A stretch of 64,000 nt of DNA from Sipunculus nudus (Eukaryota > Annelida > Sipuncula > Golfingiida > Sipunculidae). Of the stretch, positions 22,708 to 34,268 are shown in pieces. Below the pieces are notes generated by a model, which had not been told where the DNA came from, searched no databases, and worked only from the letters and a program-made list of their open reading frames with translations. Position numbers and translations under genes: made by a program. The stretch covers positions 49,294,695 to 49,358,694 of the forward strand of contig CM049316.1 of assembly GCA_026874595.1 (NCBI GenBank). The letters are read 5' to 3'. The stretch's first letter is position 1. Every line of letters starts with the position of its first letter.

Positions 22708-24472
22708 TACTTATGACACTATGAACATGTACATCACTCTGTTCATATACTTATGTCACTCTGAACTTGTACATCACCCTGGAGATGTACTTGTGTCACT
22801 ATGAACATATACATCACCCTGTTCATATACTTACGTCACTCTGAACTTGTACATCACCCTGTACATGTACTTGTGTCACTGTGAACATGTACATCACCCT
22901 GTTCATATACTTATGTCACTCTGAACTTGTACATCACCCTGTACATGTACTTGTGTCACTATGAACATGTACATCACTCTGTTCATATACTTACGTCACT
23001 CTGAACTTGTACATCACCCTGTAGATGTACTTGTGTCACTATGAACATGTACATCATCCTGTTCATATACTTATGTCACTCTGAACTTGTACATCACCCT
23101 GTACATGTACTTGTGTCACTATGAACATGTACATCACTCTGTTCATATACTTACGTCACTCTGAACTTGTACATCACCCTGTAGATGTACTTGTGTCACT
23201 ATGAACATGTACATCATCCTGTTCATATACTTATGTCACTCTGAACTTGTACATCACCCTGTACATGTACTTGTGTCACTATGAACATGTACATCACCCT
23301 GTTCATATACTTATGTCACTCTGAACTTGTACATCACCCTGTACATGTACTTGTGTCACTATTAACATGTACAACACCCTGATCATATACTTATGTCACT
23401 CTGAACTTGTACATCACCCTGTAGATGTACTTGTGTCCACTATGAACATATACATCACCCTGTTCATATACTTATGTCACTCTGAACTTGTACATCACCC
23501 TGTACATGTACTTGTGTCACTATTAACATGTACAACACCCTGATCATATACTTATGTCACTCTGAACTTGTACATCACCCTGTAGATGTACTTGTGTCCA
23601 CTATGAACAGATACATCACCCTGTTCATATACTGATGTCACTCTGAACTTGTACATCACCCTGTACATGTACTTGTGTCACTATGAACATGTACAACACC
23701 CTGTTCATATACTTACGTCACTCTGAACTTGTACATCACCCTGTAGATGTACTTGTGTCACTATGAACATGTACATCATCCTGTTCATATACTTATGTCA
23801 CTCTGAACTTGTACATCACCCTGTACATGTACTTGTGTCACTATGAACATGTACATCACCCTGTTCATATACTTATGTCACTCTGAACTTGTACATCACC
23901 CTGTACATGTACTTGTGTCACTATTAACATGTACAACACCCTGATCATATACTTATGTCACTCTGAACTTGTACATCACCCTGTAGATGTACTTGTGTCC
24001 ACTATGAACATATACATCACCCTGTTCATATACTTATGTCACTCTGAACTTGTACATCACCCTGTACATGTACTTGTGTCACTATGAACATGTACAACAC
24101 CCTGTTCATATACATATGTCACTCTGAACTTGTACATCACCCTGTACATGTACTTGTGTCACTGTGAACATGTACATCACCTTGTTCATATACTTATGTC
24201 ACTCTGAACTTGTACATCACCCTGTACATGTACTTGTGTCAATATGAACATGTACATCACCCTGTTCATATACTTATGTCACTCTAAACTTGTACATCAC
24301 CCTGTACATGTACTTGTGTCACTATGAACATGTACATCACCCTGTTCATATACTTATGTCACTCTGAACTTGTACATCACCCTGTACATGTACTTGTGTC
24401 ACTATGAACATATACAACACCCTGTTTATATACTTATGTCACTCTGAACTTGTACATCAACCTGTACATAAC
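22708..24472 (+). repeat. Satellite array, 80-bp dimeric unit of two 40-bp halves
   Basis: About 22 units repeat CTTATGTCACTCTGAACTTG / TACATCACCCTGTACATGTA / CTTGTGTCACTATGAACATG / TACATCACCCTGTTCATATA. Half-units differ at fixed positions (CTCTGAACTT against CTATGAACAT). Variants such as GTAGATGTAC and TATTAACATG recur in blocks, showing higher-order duplication. It ends near ACATAACCTATCAAC. Confidence 0.95.
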
Positions 24473-24521
24473 CTATCAACACTGGTGGTCTAATGAGTTT
24501 TGTACCTTGTGAAATATTTTT

Positions 24522-24845
24522 AGATCAGCTGTCAATAAATCAGCTGAGATATAGCAAGGGTCATTTTCTGTCGGCTGTCTCCCAATTGTCTGTCTGTCCA
24601 TTAAACTGGCACATTTTGGAACTGATGGACCTATGAATCTGAAATTGGACATATGACTATGAATCTGAAATTGGACTCTGAATGTCAAGGGTACATTCAC
24701 ATACCATCCCAAAACTGGGTCACTGTGGCTTTGTTCCTTCAAGAAATTAAGGAAAAACCTCCATTTCAGTAAAACTTTGTTGTTACACATTGTTCAAAGT
24801 TACTTAACATATATTTTTCACCAGATCATAACATCAGTAATTGTA
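24522..24845 (+). mobile_element. Family A head segment interrupted by family B
   Basis: AGATCAGCTGTCAATAAATC, a GTCTGTCTGTCC stretch and the AAAACTGGGTCACTGTGG block. Family B starts at about 24846. A family A interior (AAAAATCAGGAAATTATTTA) resumes at 27421. Confidence 0.6.
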
Positions 24846-27106
24846 TCCGCCAAAACAGAGTTTTGCAGATACTATGTTTTCAGCTGCACGCCGCCGCGGC
24901 GTAGGTGTCCGGAGAACTCCTCCATAACTGCTGGGCGGAATTTTACGAAACCCGGGATTATGTTCGGGTCACATGTGAACTGCTGCGCCCCGATTTTGTT
25001 TTGACCTCTGACCTTTCCTCTGCGCTCTGCGTCCGTTTGTGCGTCTGTTTCCACACATAAACCCACATATCTCGGGAACCACTTGACGGATCAGGAAAAT
25101 TTTTTTGCACAAATGTAGCCTTTGGAGAGCTTTATAACATACACAAAAAATGGTGGCGCTACCTGTAACCATGTTTGCACAGTGTCCATCTGTTCGTCTG
25201 CCTTGGGTTAAAATCACTCATATCTCTGCAGTGACTTGACTAATTCACCTGAAATTTGGCATGCGTATACATCCTGGATAGCTTTTCTGATTTTGTGACA
25301 GGTGGCGCCACCTACATTCACGTTTACGCTGCAGACATCCAAGCTCATATCTCGCGAACCCTTTGACCAATCAGCAAATTTTTTTTGCACAAATGTAGCC
25401 CTTGGAGAACTTTATAACATACACAAAAAATGGTGGCGCCACCTGCAACCATGTTTGCACAGTGTCCATCTGTTCGTCTGCCTTGGGTTAAAATCACTCA
25501 TATCTCTGCAGTGACTTGACTAATTCACCTGAAATTTGGCATGCGTATACATCCTGGATAGCTTTTCTGATTTTGTGACAGGTGGCGCCACCTACATTCA
25601 CGTTTACGCTGCAGACATCCAAGCTCATATCTCGCGAACCCTTTGACCAATCAGCAAATTTTTTTTGCACAAATGTAGCCCTTGGAGAACTTTATAACAT
25701 ACACAAAAAATGGTGGAGCCACCTGCAACCATGTTTGCGCAGTGTCCATCTGTTTGTCTGCCTTGGGATAAAATCACTCATATCTCTGCAGTGACTTGAC
25801 TAATTCACCTGAAATTGGGCATGCTTATACATCCTGGATAGCTTTTCTGATTTTATGACAGGTGGCGCCACCTACATTCTCGTTAACGCTGCAGACATCC
25901 AAGCTCATATCTCGGGAACCGTTTGATCGATTGGGCCAAAATTTTGCATGTGTATAGATCTCACATAGCTCTTTATCATACGCAAAACTGGTGGTGCCAC
26001 CTGCAGCCATTTTTGCACAGCTCCTGTCTGTTTGTCTGCCATGGGATAAAATCACTCATATCTCGGCAGTGGTTTGACATATCTGGCTAAAATTTTGCAG
26101 GTTTATACATCCCCGACAGCTCTCTTGATTTTATGACAGGTGGTGCCATCTGCATTCTAGTTTATGCAGCAGACATCCAAGCTCTTATCTTGGGAACCGT
26201 TTGACCAATTAGGCCAAAGTTTTGCATGTGTATAGTTCTCACATAGCTCTTCATCATAGGCAAAACCGGTGGCGCCACCTGCAACCACTTATGCACAGCG
26301 TCCATCTGTTCATCTGACTTGGGATAAAATCACTCATATCTCAGAAGTCGTTTGACTTATCCACCTGAAATTTTGCAGGTTTATACATCTTGGACAGCTC
26401 TCTTGATTTTATGAAGGTGGCGCCACCTACATTCAGGTTTACTCTGCAGACATCCATGCTCATATCTCGGGAACTGTTTGACTGATTGGGCCAAAATTTT
26501 GCATGTGTATAGATCTCACATAGCTCTTCATCATAGGCAAAACTGGTGGCACCACCTGCAACCATTTATGCACAGCGTCCATCTGTTCATCTGCCTTGGG
26601 ATAAAATCACTCATATCTCAGAAGTGGCTTGACTTATCCATCTGAAATTTTGTACGTTTTTACATCCTCGACAGCTTTTTCAATTTTATGACAGGTGCGC
26701 CAACTACATTCAGGTTTACTCTGCAGACATCCAAGCTCATATCTCGGGAACCGTTTGACTTTGCTTGTGTATAGATCTCACATAGCTCTTCATCATAGGC
26801 AAAACTGGTGGCACCACCTTCAACCACTTATGCACAGCGTCTGTTCATCTGCCTTGGGATAAAATCACTCATATCTCAGAAGTGGTTAGACTTATCCACC
26901 TGAAATTTTGTAGGTTTATATATCCTGGACAATTTTCTCGATTTTATGACAGGTGGCACCACCTACATTCACGTTTAAGCTGCAGACATCCATGCTAATA
27001 TGCAACACACCTCACTCTATTCCCCTTGCCACTTAATCCATGCCTCATTTCACCGGTCCCACTCTGATTTCTACTCATAGTCACTTGTCGACTACCCATA
27101 TCCTAG
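24846..27106 (+). mobile_element. Family B (Helitron-like) element with long tandem core
   Basis: It starts TCCGCCAAAACAGAGTTTTG, a hairpin. The tandem core has units of about 280 bp, each of two half-units carrying GGTGGCGCCACC (25301, 25432, 25581, 25861 and more). The 3' end has the hairpin AGTCACTTGTCGACT followed by CTAG at 27103-27106. A TC start, a 3' hairpin about 8-10 bases before CTRR, and no target duplication are Helitron features. There is no Rep/helicase gene. The GC-rich start (GCCGCCGCGGCG) stands out from the AT-rich surroundings. Confidence 0.7.
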
Positions 27107-27420
27107 TTTTAAAATGTCCTAGTCTGAAACTTGCAGGTCCGAAATGTCAATTTTGCTGAAATCATAATGACTAGGTAGATATGCAGGACATAAAAGGATC
27201 AATATTAAATTTTAAAAATAAACCTCCATTCATACTCCCAAACTTTGCACAGGTTCGCATTAGGCCTGTAGGCCTTCTTGTTTCTTGTACTAAGTGTTTA
27301 GTACTTGCATTGTTCATATACATGTTACACATGTTCTTGAAAAGTAATGGTCCAGTATTGAAGCATTATACCTGGTGTACTCTCATTGCACAGGTTCACA
27401 TTAGACCTGTAGGCCTTGTT
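27107..27420 (+). repeat. Family C termini, two copies in tandem
   Basis: Two ends GCACAGGTTCxCATTAGxCC plus TGTAGGCCT lie at about 27246-27275 and 27388-27420. The second finishes in CTTGTT, after which family A interior sequence resumes. The palindrome + CTTGTT layout repeats that of family A. Confidence 0.6.
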
Positions 27421-28125
27421 AAAAATCAGGAAATTATTTACTCCTTTAATATGCGAATTGCTGAAGCTAGACATTTTTTGTCAGGGGTATAATTGTATAC
27501 CCAAAATTAGTTATGAATTTTTCAAATTGTATAAGTTATTAGCGTTAATAAAAATCAGTACCTTAAATTTTGCCCAAATTTGACCATGGGCATTTGTTTC
27601 CTGTAAGCACTATTGATATAATTTTCATATCATGCACACATAAGGATTAGCTTGTTAGTTTTGAAAGCTGAAAGAAATTTTGGAAAACTAGCTATGAGAC
27701 CATGGCAGACCCAGACTCTATCCAGCCCCTCTTCAGTCACCTGTATAATGACCTTGTTGACCTTTCAGGCAAATTATGCACGCTTTGAGGCAGGGCATAT
27801 ACTTGGCAACCAGGCAGCTTATGGCTGGCCACAGTTGATCCAGGTACCCAACCCAACTCATCTAGTAGTTGTTTTGACCAACAGCATAACAATAAACAAT
27901 AATTTTTTATTGGGTTTTAATAACAACTTTAAGAAAAATTAATAGAAAAGGAATCAGTTGTTGAGTAACAGGAAATTACCTCGCAATTACTGATGTTGTA
28001 AGGATCCTGTATGGATGGATGAAAAAGATATTCCAAATAACACCATGCAGTCACCAGACTTTTCCAAATCATATTTTGTGATCATATATAACAGATGAGC
28101 ACTGTGACCCATGGTTCCTTTATAA
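27421..28125 (+). repeat. Family A 3' part
   Basis: It matches 37860-38520 and 54235-54900 (GCTGAAGCTAGA, TTGAAAGCTGAAAGAAATT, TTGATCCAGGT). It ends near 28125 with CAGATGAGCACTGTGACCC. Confidence 0.6.
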
Positions 28126-28252
28126 ATTAAAGCCATGAAACCAGGTACTGATGATCATTATTTAAATTTGTGAAATTTGTATATCCTCGATTCTCAACAG
28201 TTTTGTTTGACTGAAACTGAATAAATACGAGACATTGAGTGAAAACTTTATA

Positions 28253-29660
28253 ATTAGGGCCCCGCTAGACAAGCGGTGCCCTATAGTGATCACCGTATCA
28301 GTCTGTCCTTCCGTCCATCTGCCCTTCCTTCCTTCTGTCAGTGACACTTTCTTTCGCACGGGATAACTCTACAACAACATACTGCAGCTTTCCCATATTC
28401 ACAGGGATGATTGGTACCTATGAGGGCTTCAGACCTATTGAATTACAGACTTGTCGCAGTTCCAATATGGCCGCCACAGCCCAATCGCAGATTTTCTTTC
28501 GCGCGCGATAACTCAACAACAACATACTGCAGCTTTCCCAAATTCACAGGGATGATTGATACCTATGAGGGCTCCAGACCTTTCGAATTACAGACTTGTT
28601 GAAATCCAATATGGCCACCACAGCCTAATCACTGCTTTTCTTTCGTATGTGAAAACTCAACAACAACATTCTGAAGCTTTCCAAAATTCAAAGGGTTGAT
28701 TGGTACATATGAAGGCTCCAGACCTATCGAATTACATACTTGTCAGAATTCCAATATGGCCACCACAGCCCTTTCGCTAAATTTCTTTCGCACGGAACAA
28801 CTCAACAACAAGTTACTTCAACTTTCCCAAATTCACAGGGATGATTTGTACATATAAGGGCTCCAGACCTATTGAATAAGAGACCTGTGGGAATTCCAAT
28901 ATGGCCACCACAGCCCAGTTGCTGATTTTCTTTCACGCACAATATCTGAACAGCAACATACTTCAGCTTTCGCAAAATCACAGGGATGATTGGTATGTTT
29001 AAAGGCTACAGACCTATTGAATTACACACCTGTCGGAATTCTAATATGGCTGCCACAGCCCAATTGCTGATTTTCTTTCGCGCAGGATAACTCAAAGCAA
29101 CATACATCAGCTTTCCCATATTCACAGGGATGATTTGTACATACGAGGGCTCCAGACCTATTGAATAAGAGACCTGTTGGAATTCCAATATGGCCACCAC
29201 AGCCCTTTCGCTGAATTTCTTTCGCACGGAATAACTCAACAACAACTTACTTCAACTTCCCAAATTCACAGGGATGATTTGTACATATGAGGGCTCCAGA
29301 CCTATTGAATAAGAGACTTGTGGGAATTCCAATATGGCCACCACAGCCCCATTGCTGATTTTCTTTTGCATGCTATAACTCAACAACAACATACTTAAGC
29401 TTTCCCAAATTCACAGGGGTGATTGGTACATATGAAGGCTCCAGACCTATTGAATTACAGACCTATCTGAATTCCAATATGGCCACTACAGCCCCATTGC
29501 TGATTTTCTTTCGCACCCGGTATCAAACAAGAACATGCTTGATCTTTCTCAAATTCACAGGGATCATTGGTGTCTGGTTGGGGGCTTCTGACCTATTGAA
29601 GTACAGACTAGCTCAAAATCAAATATGGGCAACAGAGTACAATTGGTGATTTTGTATTGC
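28253..29660 (+). repeat. Tandem array of 144-145-bp units (family D)
   Basis: It begins with the hairpin GGGCCCCGCTAGACAAGCGG and TGCCC, then GTCCTTCCGTCCATCTGCCC. Nine units follow, each with CTTTCGCACG, AACTCAACAACAACATACT, TTCACAGGGATGATTGGTAC, GGCTCCAGACCTATTGAAT and CCAATATGGCCxCCACAGCC blocks. Anchors at 28351, 28496, 28640, 28785, 28930, 29075, 29219, 29363 and 29508 give periods of 144-145. A 5' hairpin plus pyrimidine-rich GTCC stretch again suggests a HINE-like carrier. Confidence 0.85.
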
Positions 29661-30154
29661 ACACATTATTTCAGACATATCTTCTTTAATATTATTTGAA
29701 CAAGTAGGATTTTTTCCCTCATACATATGGATAAAATCCCTAATTCTGTTCGTCATATATTTCAACCTCAACCTAAACTTTTCACCCATATAAAAACTAG
29801 TCCAGCACTATCAGAAATGTGGGGCCCTCTGAGGACCATTGTCTGACCACATCTAGTTGTATTTGAATATGAATACAAATATTAAATAGTTCGTTCATGA
29901 AAATGAATACAAATACTAATACAGTTAAGTAGCACTCCTTTTCCAAATGAAAATTATATATGAAGGACATCAGTCCTCTTCCTTCTCCAAGGATTTTATC
30001 AAAATCTTTTACAAAACTTGAATTAAATGCCATCATCCTCATAAAACAGCTTATATTACCACACAAAACCAAAATTTGTGTACCCAGTCTTCCCAATTAT
30101 ATTTTATATGATCATAAATAACAGCTGAGCGCCATGACCCATGGGTCCCTTGTT
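29661..30154 (+). repeat. Family A-type 3' terminus
   Basis: It resembles 39150-39400 (CAGTCCTCTTCC, ACAGCTTATATTACCACACA) and ends AACAGCTGAGCGCCATG, ACCCATGGGT, CCCTTGTT at 30154. Confidence 0.65.
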
Positions 30155-30429
30155 CTCTCTTTTGATTTTGTGCAACCCTGTTACTAATCTGACTCACTTT
30201 TGATACTGTTTTTCTATCCGAAATTACTGCCACATGCATAGGCTAGTATTGCCATACCTCTGCCTTCAGTCTCATTTTACTCTGTCATAGGGTTCCAAAT
30301 CTGTCATTCAGTTGATGCCTACAGTAACAGGTTGTATTTTGGCTACTTGATGAAGTTAACATTTTCATGGCCTAAGAAGATAACCAGTCTACATTAATCA
30401 CTGGTTCCACTGGATCCTATAATCAATTT

Positions 30430-30880
30430 GTCCAATTATCTGTTAGACAGTGGCACATTTTGCAACTGTTAGACCTGGGAATCCAAAATTCAGCATACAG
30501 TTAGATGTTCATAAGTTCTCATACCCAACCAGTAACTGGGTCACTGCGACAGTGATAATAACTCTGTAGGTCATGTATTTGCACATGCTTAACAATATTC
30601 CACATATATAATCAAAATAATATGGCAGACTTAATAATATTGTCAAATGGCAGTAACATTAGAATTTACATTTTTTACTTGCGATAAAGTACAAAAACTT
30701 TTACTTAGCAGTAATGTCAGAGAATTAGTTTTGCCATCATATATTTAGTACTTGATCATAGCCAAATTACAGGACCATTTCTTTGTAGTTTTTCAAATGC
30801 TAATAAAAAAATTAACAACAGAAATAAGTTTATTTTGCAGAATTCACCTGAGTGCTGTGACCCATGGGGCAATTGTTTTA
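30430..30880 (+). repeat. Diverged family A relic
   Basis: It has the GGCACATTTTGCAACTGTTA, CATACAGTTAGATGTTC and AACTGGGTCACTGCGAC blocks. It ends near 30880 with TTCACCTGAGTGCTGTGACC and CATGGG. Exon d starts 90 bp further on. Confidence 0.55.
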
Positions 30881-30970
30881 ATACTACCTTACTTCCTACT
30901 GGTTTTCCTTTATTTGGAATGTGTTAAGCTGATGAGTCTTAGGTTTGGCTTTGTGTTATCATATTTCCAG

Positions 30971-31055
30971 TCAAGCCCCGTATGTATGTGAATGTGACCA
31001 TGCCTCCATACATCATGGAAGACCATTTTGCAATTGCCGTGGTGATTACAGCCAA
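30971..31055 (+). CDS. A2M/TEP/CD109-like gene, exon d (first strands of MG3)
   Basis: An 85-base exon (acceptor ATTTCCAG, donor GTAAGT) reads (F)KPRMYVNVTMPPYIMEDH and then FAIAVVITA plus two bases. It corresponds to the family's 'V-L-P-K-F-E-V' start of MG3, here F-K-P-R-M-Y-V, followed by the strand that ends in 'A-x-Y-T-Y-G-K-P'. That last motif is split, and its second half starts the next exon. Entry phase is 1 and exit phase 2. The Leu of the usual V-L-P is replaced by Lys. Substitutions like this are expected in an invertebrate paralogue. Confidence 0.85.
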
Positions 31056-32247
31056 GTAAGTATTCTCATTGTCTAAGCAACTGTAACTGCAATTGTAACC
31101 TTATTTACCTTGATCTTCAAGGTCAAATCTGCTGATATAGAGAATCATTGTTTTGAGATAGTGTATATTTTTACCCCTAATGTTTTGGGATTGCCCTTTG
31201 GGGGGGGGGTTAGATGCTTGGTATGGCTATTAGAGTGGGTTATGAGAGTTTTTATCACCGCGGCCTTAAAAACAAACTCAAAATAGAAAATCTCACCTTT
31301 TTTCCGAACTCAGGATTGGGCCTTAAAGAGATGGTATCTGAAATAATCTGTGAGAAGAACACTCCCGAACACGGCGCACCTTTGGGCAATTATGGGAGAT
31401 CAAGCCCATCACAAAGGAAATACTCTTCTTAAACAAAGAATTATTGTATAAATTGTATAGTCTAAATGTTCATATAAAATGTAATAATTATTTGCATACA
31501 AATAGTCACTTTAAAATGTTAACATTGAACAATAACAACACTGATAATGAGGTTAAAATGATTGAGATTATTCATGCTGAGGACTGGTTGTGACATCTGT
31601 TGGACAAACTTGCTATTACCTTTCAACCATAACTTTTACAGAGCCGGATTGCCTCGGTTTCACTGTCATTTACTTCTGGTTAATCATTGTTTTATTATAC
31701 AATCAGGGATATATTTTATGCATTTAAATACTGTCAGAGGGGAAACGAGCTTGTGGATATAAATGGTAGAACATGTCACCATGGCTGATGGAATTTGGTG
31801 AATACACAGATTTTATAGGCCTAATATGCAGTGCCATGTTCTTGTCAGCAACTGATTTTCCATTATATTTTGGAAAAAAATATTCAGCTGGTACATTTTA
31901 AGTCAATGTATGACTAATTCTTAAAGTAATATTTTGAAATCTTAATCTGTGATGAAAATTCCATTTTCTTGAATTACTACAGAGATTCAAATCATTTTCA
32001 TACCTTTTTTTTAATTGAATCGAATACAAGTACAAATACATATAATGCCAACTTCAATACATACATGCATCCCTACAAAAATGACAACATGTTACATGTT
32101 ACATCAACATGACATAACACAAATACGCAGTATATGAATATAGAAATGACATTAATACTATTTAGTTTACATTAGACTTCTGAATTAGTTTCATTGTTTG
32201 TTTAATTCCACATGTAAATTTAAGATTTTGATAACAATATTTAAGCA
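31056..32247. other. Intron DNA without recognised repeat
   Basis: A G9 run lies at 31201-31209, followed by a 72-codon frame (31214-31432) with no known motif. This is one of the few stretches with no similarity to other parts of the window. Confidence 0.45.
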
Positions 32248-32291
32248 GAGAGAGAGAGAGAGCAGAGAGAGAGAGCAAGAGAGAGAGAGAC
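32248..32291 (+). repeat. (GA)n microsatellite
   Basis: An interrupted AGAGAGAG run followed by purine-rich sequence to about 32350. Confidence 0.85.
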
Positions 32292-32385
32292 GGAAAAAGA
32301 GAAATCAGTATAGAGCTAGAGAAGGGCAGAATTGGGAAGAGGAGAGGTAGTTTCCCATAAACAGTTGGTATATATAAAGTTATAA

Positions 32386-32732
32386 AAAAAGTTATTCCTC
32401 AAAGATATGACACATCTGCTTCCACTTCTGTTTGTGTAAATAAAATTTACCTTTCTGTTTTGCAATGTTTCTCTCTATTTTATAAAACTGGTCAATAAAG
32501 ATTTGTAAACCTGAAAAAAGTCAACTTTTCTTCTTTACACTTACAAAAATAGATATACCTCTTAAACAAGAGAATAAGTATATCCAATAAATCATCATTT
32601 GTATTGTCACACATGACTGAATTTACATCCAAGTGCTTACTAGTATTTAATATTTGCTTATGTGATAACGAGTTCTTAAATTCAGATCTTAATGCTTGTA
32701 CCTTGGTGGACAAGTGTCTCTTTCTCCATTTT
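32386..32732 (-). pseudogene. Unidentified coding-like relic next to the decapeptide minisatellite
   Basis: On the minus strand the repeat frame runs on into WRKRHLSTKVQALRSEFKNS and a Leu-rich DDLLDILILLF segment, stopping at 32492. In another frame, translation is open into QFYKIERNIAKQKGKFYLHK and QKWKQMCHIFEE with a stop near 32386. Composition looks protein-like (K/E/H-rich, amphipathic). One frameshift separates the two halves. I do not recognise the family. A retroelement or a host pseudogene are both possible. Confidence 0.35.
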
Positions 32733-33062
32733 ACAGAGACAGCATTTATCACTGTCTTTTTTACAGAGACAGCATTTATCACTATCTTTTTTACAGAGAC
32801 AGCATTTATCACTGTCTTTTTACAGAGACAGCATTTATCACGGTCTTTTTTACAGAGACAGCATTTATCACTGTCTTTTTTACAGAGACAGCATTTATCA
32901 CTATCTTTTTTACAGAGACAGCATTTATCACTGTCTTTTTTACAGAGACAGCATTTATCACTGTCTTTTTTACAGAGACAGCATATATCACTGTCTTTTT
33001 TACAGAGACAGCATTTATCACTGTCTTTTTGACAGAGACAGCATTTATCACTGTCTTTTTTA
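32733..33062 (+). repeat. 30-bp minisatellite, about 11 units, open in several frames
   Basis: The unit is TACAGAGACAGCATTTATCA plus CTGTCTTTTT. Most units are exactly 30 bp (10 codons), with one of 29 and some with an extra T. On the minus strand it reads as repeats of KKDSDKCCLC within a 191-codon frame (32492-33067). On the plus strand, two or three frames are also open. The unit lacks stops in most frames, so the long frames are not in themselves evidence of translation. Units are nearly identical, implying recent expansion. Confidence 0.9.
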
Positions 33063-33149
33063 CCCAATATATGCAGTAGTGAATTGAGAGGAATACACCT
33101 ATGAAGAAGCTTAAATTGAAATGTCCTGAGTTTTTCTGAAATTGTATAT

Positions 33150-33340
33150 TTGAAAAGTCATCTGAGCTATAGTCGTTGTCCTTTGACCGGCTATCCATCC
33201 GTCCGTTTGTCCGTCCGTTAAACTGGCAAGTTTTGAAACTGTTGGACTTACGAATCTGAAATTCGGCATACCTTTAGATGTCCCCAAAATCTCCTACCAT
33301 ACCGAAAATTGGGTCTCTAGGACTTTATTCAATTTCAACC
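33150..33340 (+). mobile_element. Family A head relic
   Basis: AAAGTCATCTGAGCTATAGT, the GTCCGTTTGTCCGTCCG stretch and the CGAAAATTGGGTCTCTAGGA block; cut on both sides. Confidence 0.6.
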
Positions 33341-34268
33341 AGAATGATAAAATTACTATACAAATATTTTTTTTAATGTCATTAATAAGTATCTAAATTA
33401 TAGTCATATGTATATACATATATCAGTTGCCATGATATATTGTGGATGCGTGCACGTAACCTTGACAATAAATAAATATCACTTAATCCGATCCGGTTTA
33501 CTGTCCAAATAGCACTGCAGTAACAATATGTCAGGTCGCCATCATACAAATTATACATAAAAATTAATAAATACACACATCATAAACAGCCTGACAAAAT
33601 ATCTATTTCTGAGAATTAATTCAGCTGAGCGGTTGGCCGCATGGTCAATAAGAAGAAAAAAAACAAACAAATAAAATTGAGGTTATTTTGGCGATGAGAA
33701 GTTTAAGGAAAGGCAAAAAAGACTAGAGTGTCAATCAATTAATCAGTTCATATTATCGTCTTACATTTCATTGAGTTAAGCAAGGAATAAATCATACACG
33801 AGGTGGTGGTTTATTACCCATGGAAAATACCTGGTAACTAAAGGCGTCTCCGTCTTGTCTCCTACCTAATGTTTTTTTTCATGTTTTATTACAAGTTAAC
33901 TACATAGCAGTCCAGGGGACTGTGTGGCCTTGTGGATGCTGGGCGATATTTACAACAGTCTCTCTTACCCTATGAAGCGGTTACCCAAAAAATTCCCCTT
34001 GTGGCCCTCGGAACAGCAGTCGGAACTCCTTGGAACAGAAGTGAAAAGTAGGCTCCATCATGTGGCTGTGGAGGAAGTTATTCTCAAGATGAGCCTCGAT
34101 GTCACTCGTGTCATCAACCCTTCAGGGGTCATTGACCACTTGCCGCCATTGATAAGGGCCTTGGTTGTCCAGTTTTAGCAGTGGTTTTGTGACATCATAC
34201 ACAAAGAAGACATGTGGTCAGTTGAAGGCCTGGCATCCAATCCTATTCATGGATCTGTGGTTGATTGG
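33341..34268. other. Intron DNA; possible 3' continuation of the ORF1 relic on the minus strand
   Basis: 33341-33900 is unrecognised. 33900-34268 is GC-richer than its surroundings and may continue the ORF1-side transcript in broken frames, but I found no motif. Confidence 0.35.

Noticed and set aside
25302-25794. Two nearly identical 70-codon frames
   Set aside because: They are the family B tandem unit translated twice, not a duplicated gene.
27652-27942. 96-codon plus-strand frame
   Set aside because: It is a family A 3' segment also present, with stops, at 38160-38400 and 54540-54760.
28351-29660. Regular direct repeats resembling a CRISPR array
   Set aside because: The whole 144-145-bp unit is repeated; there are no short repeats with unique spacers and the context is eukaryotic.
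31214-31432. 72-codon frame in otherwise unrecognised intron DNA
   Set aside because: No motif, no splice signals in frame that fit the gene's phases, and the length is within chance expectation.
32692-33087. Plus-strand frames of 127-142 codons over the 30-bp minisatellite
   Set aside because: The unit length is a multiple of three and the unit has no stop in several frames, so long frames arise automatically.
33600-33660. TTCAGCTGAGC at about 33619 as a family A end
   Set aside because: It is not followed by the ACCCATGGGT palindrome or CCCTTGTT.
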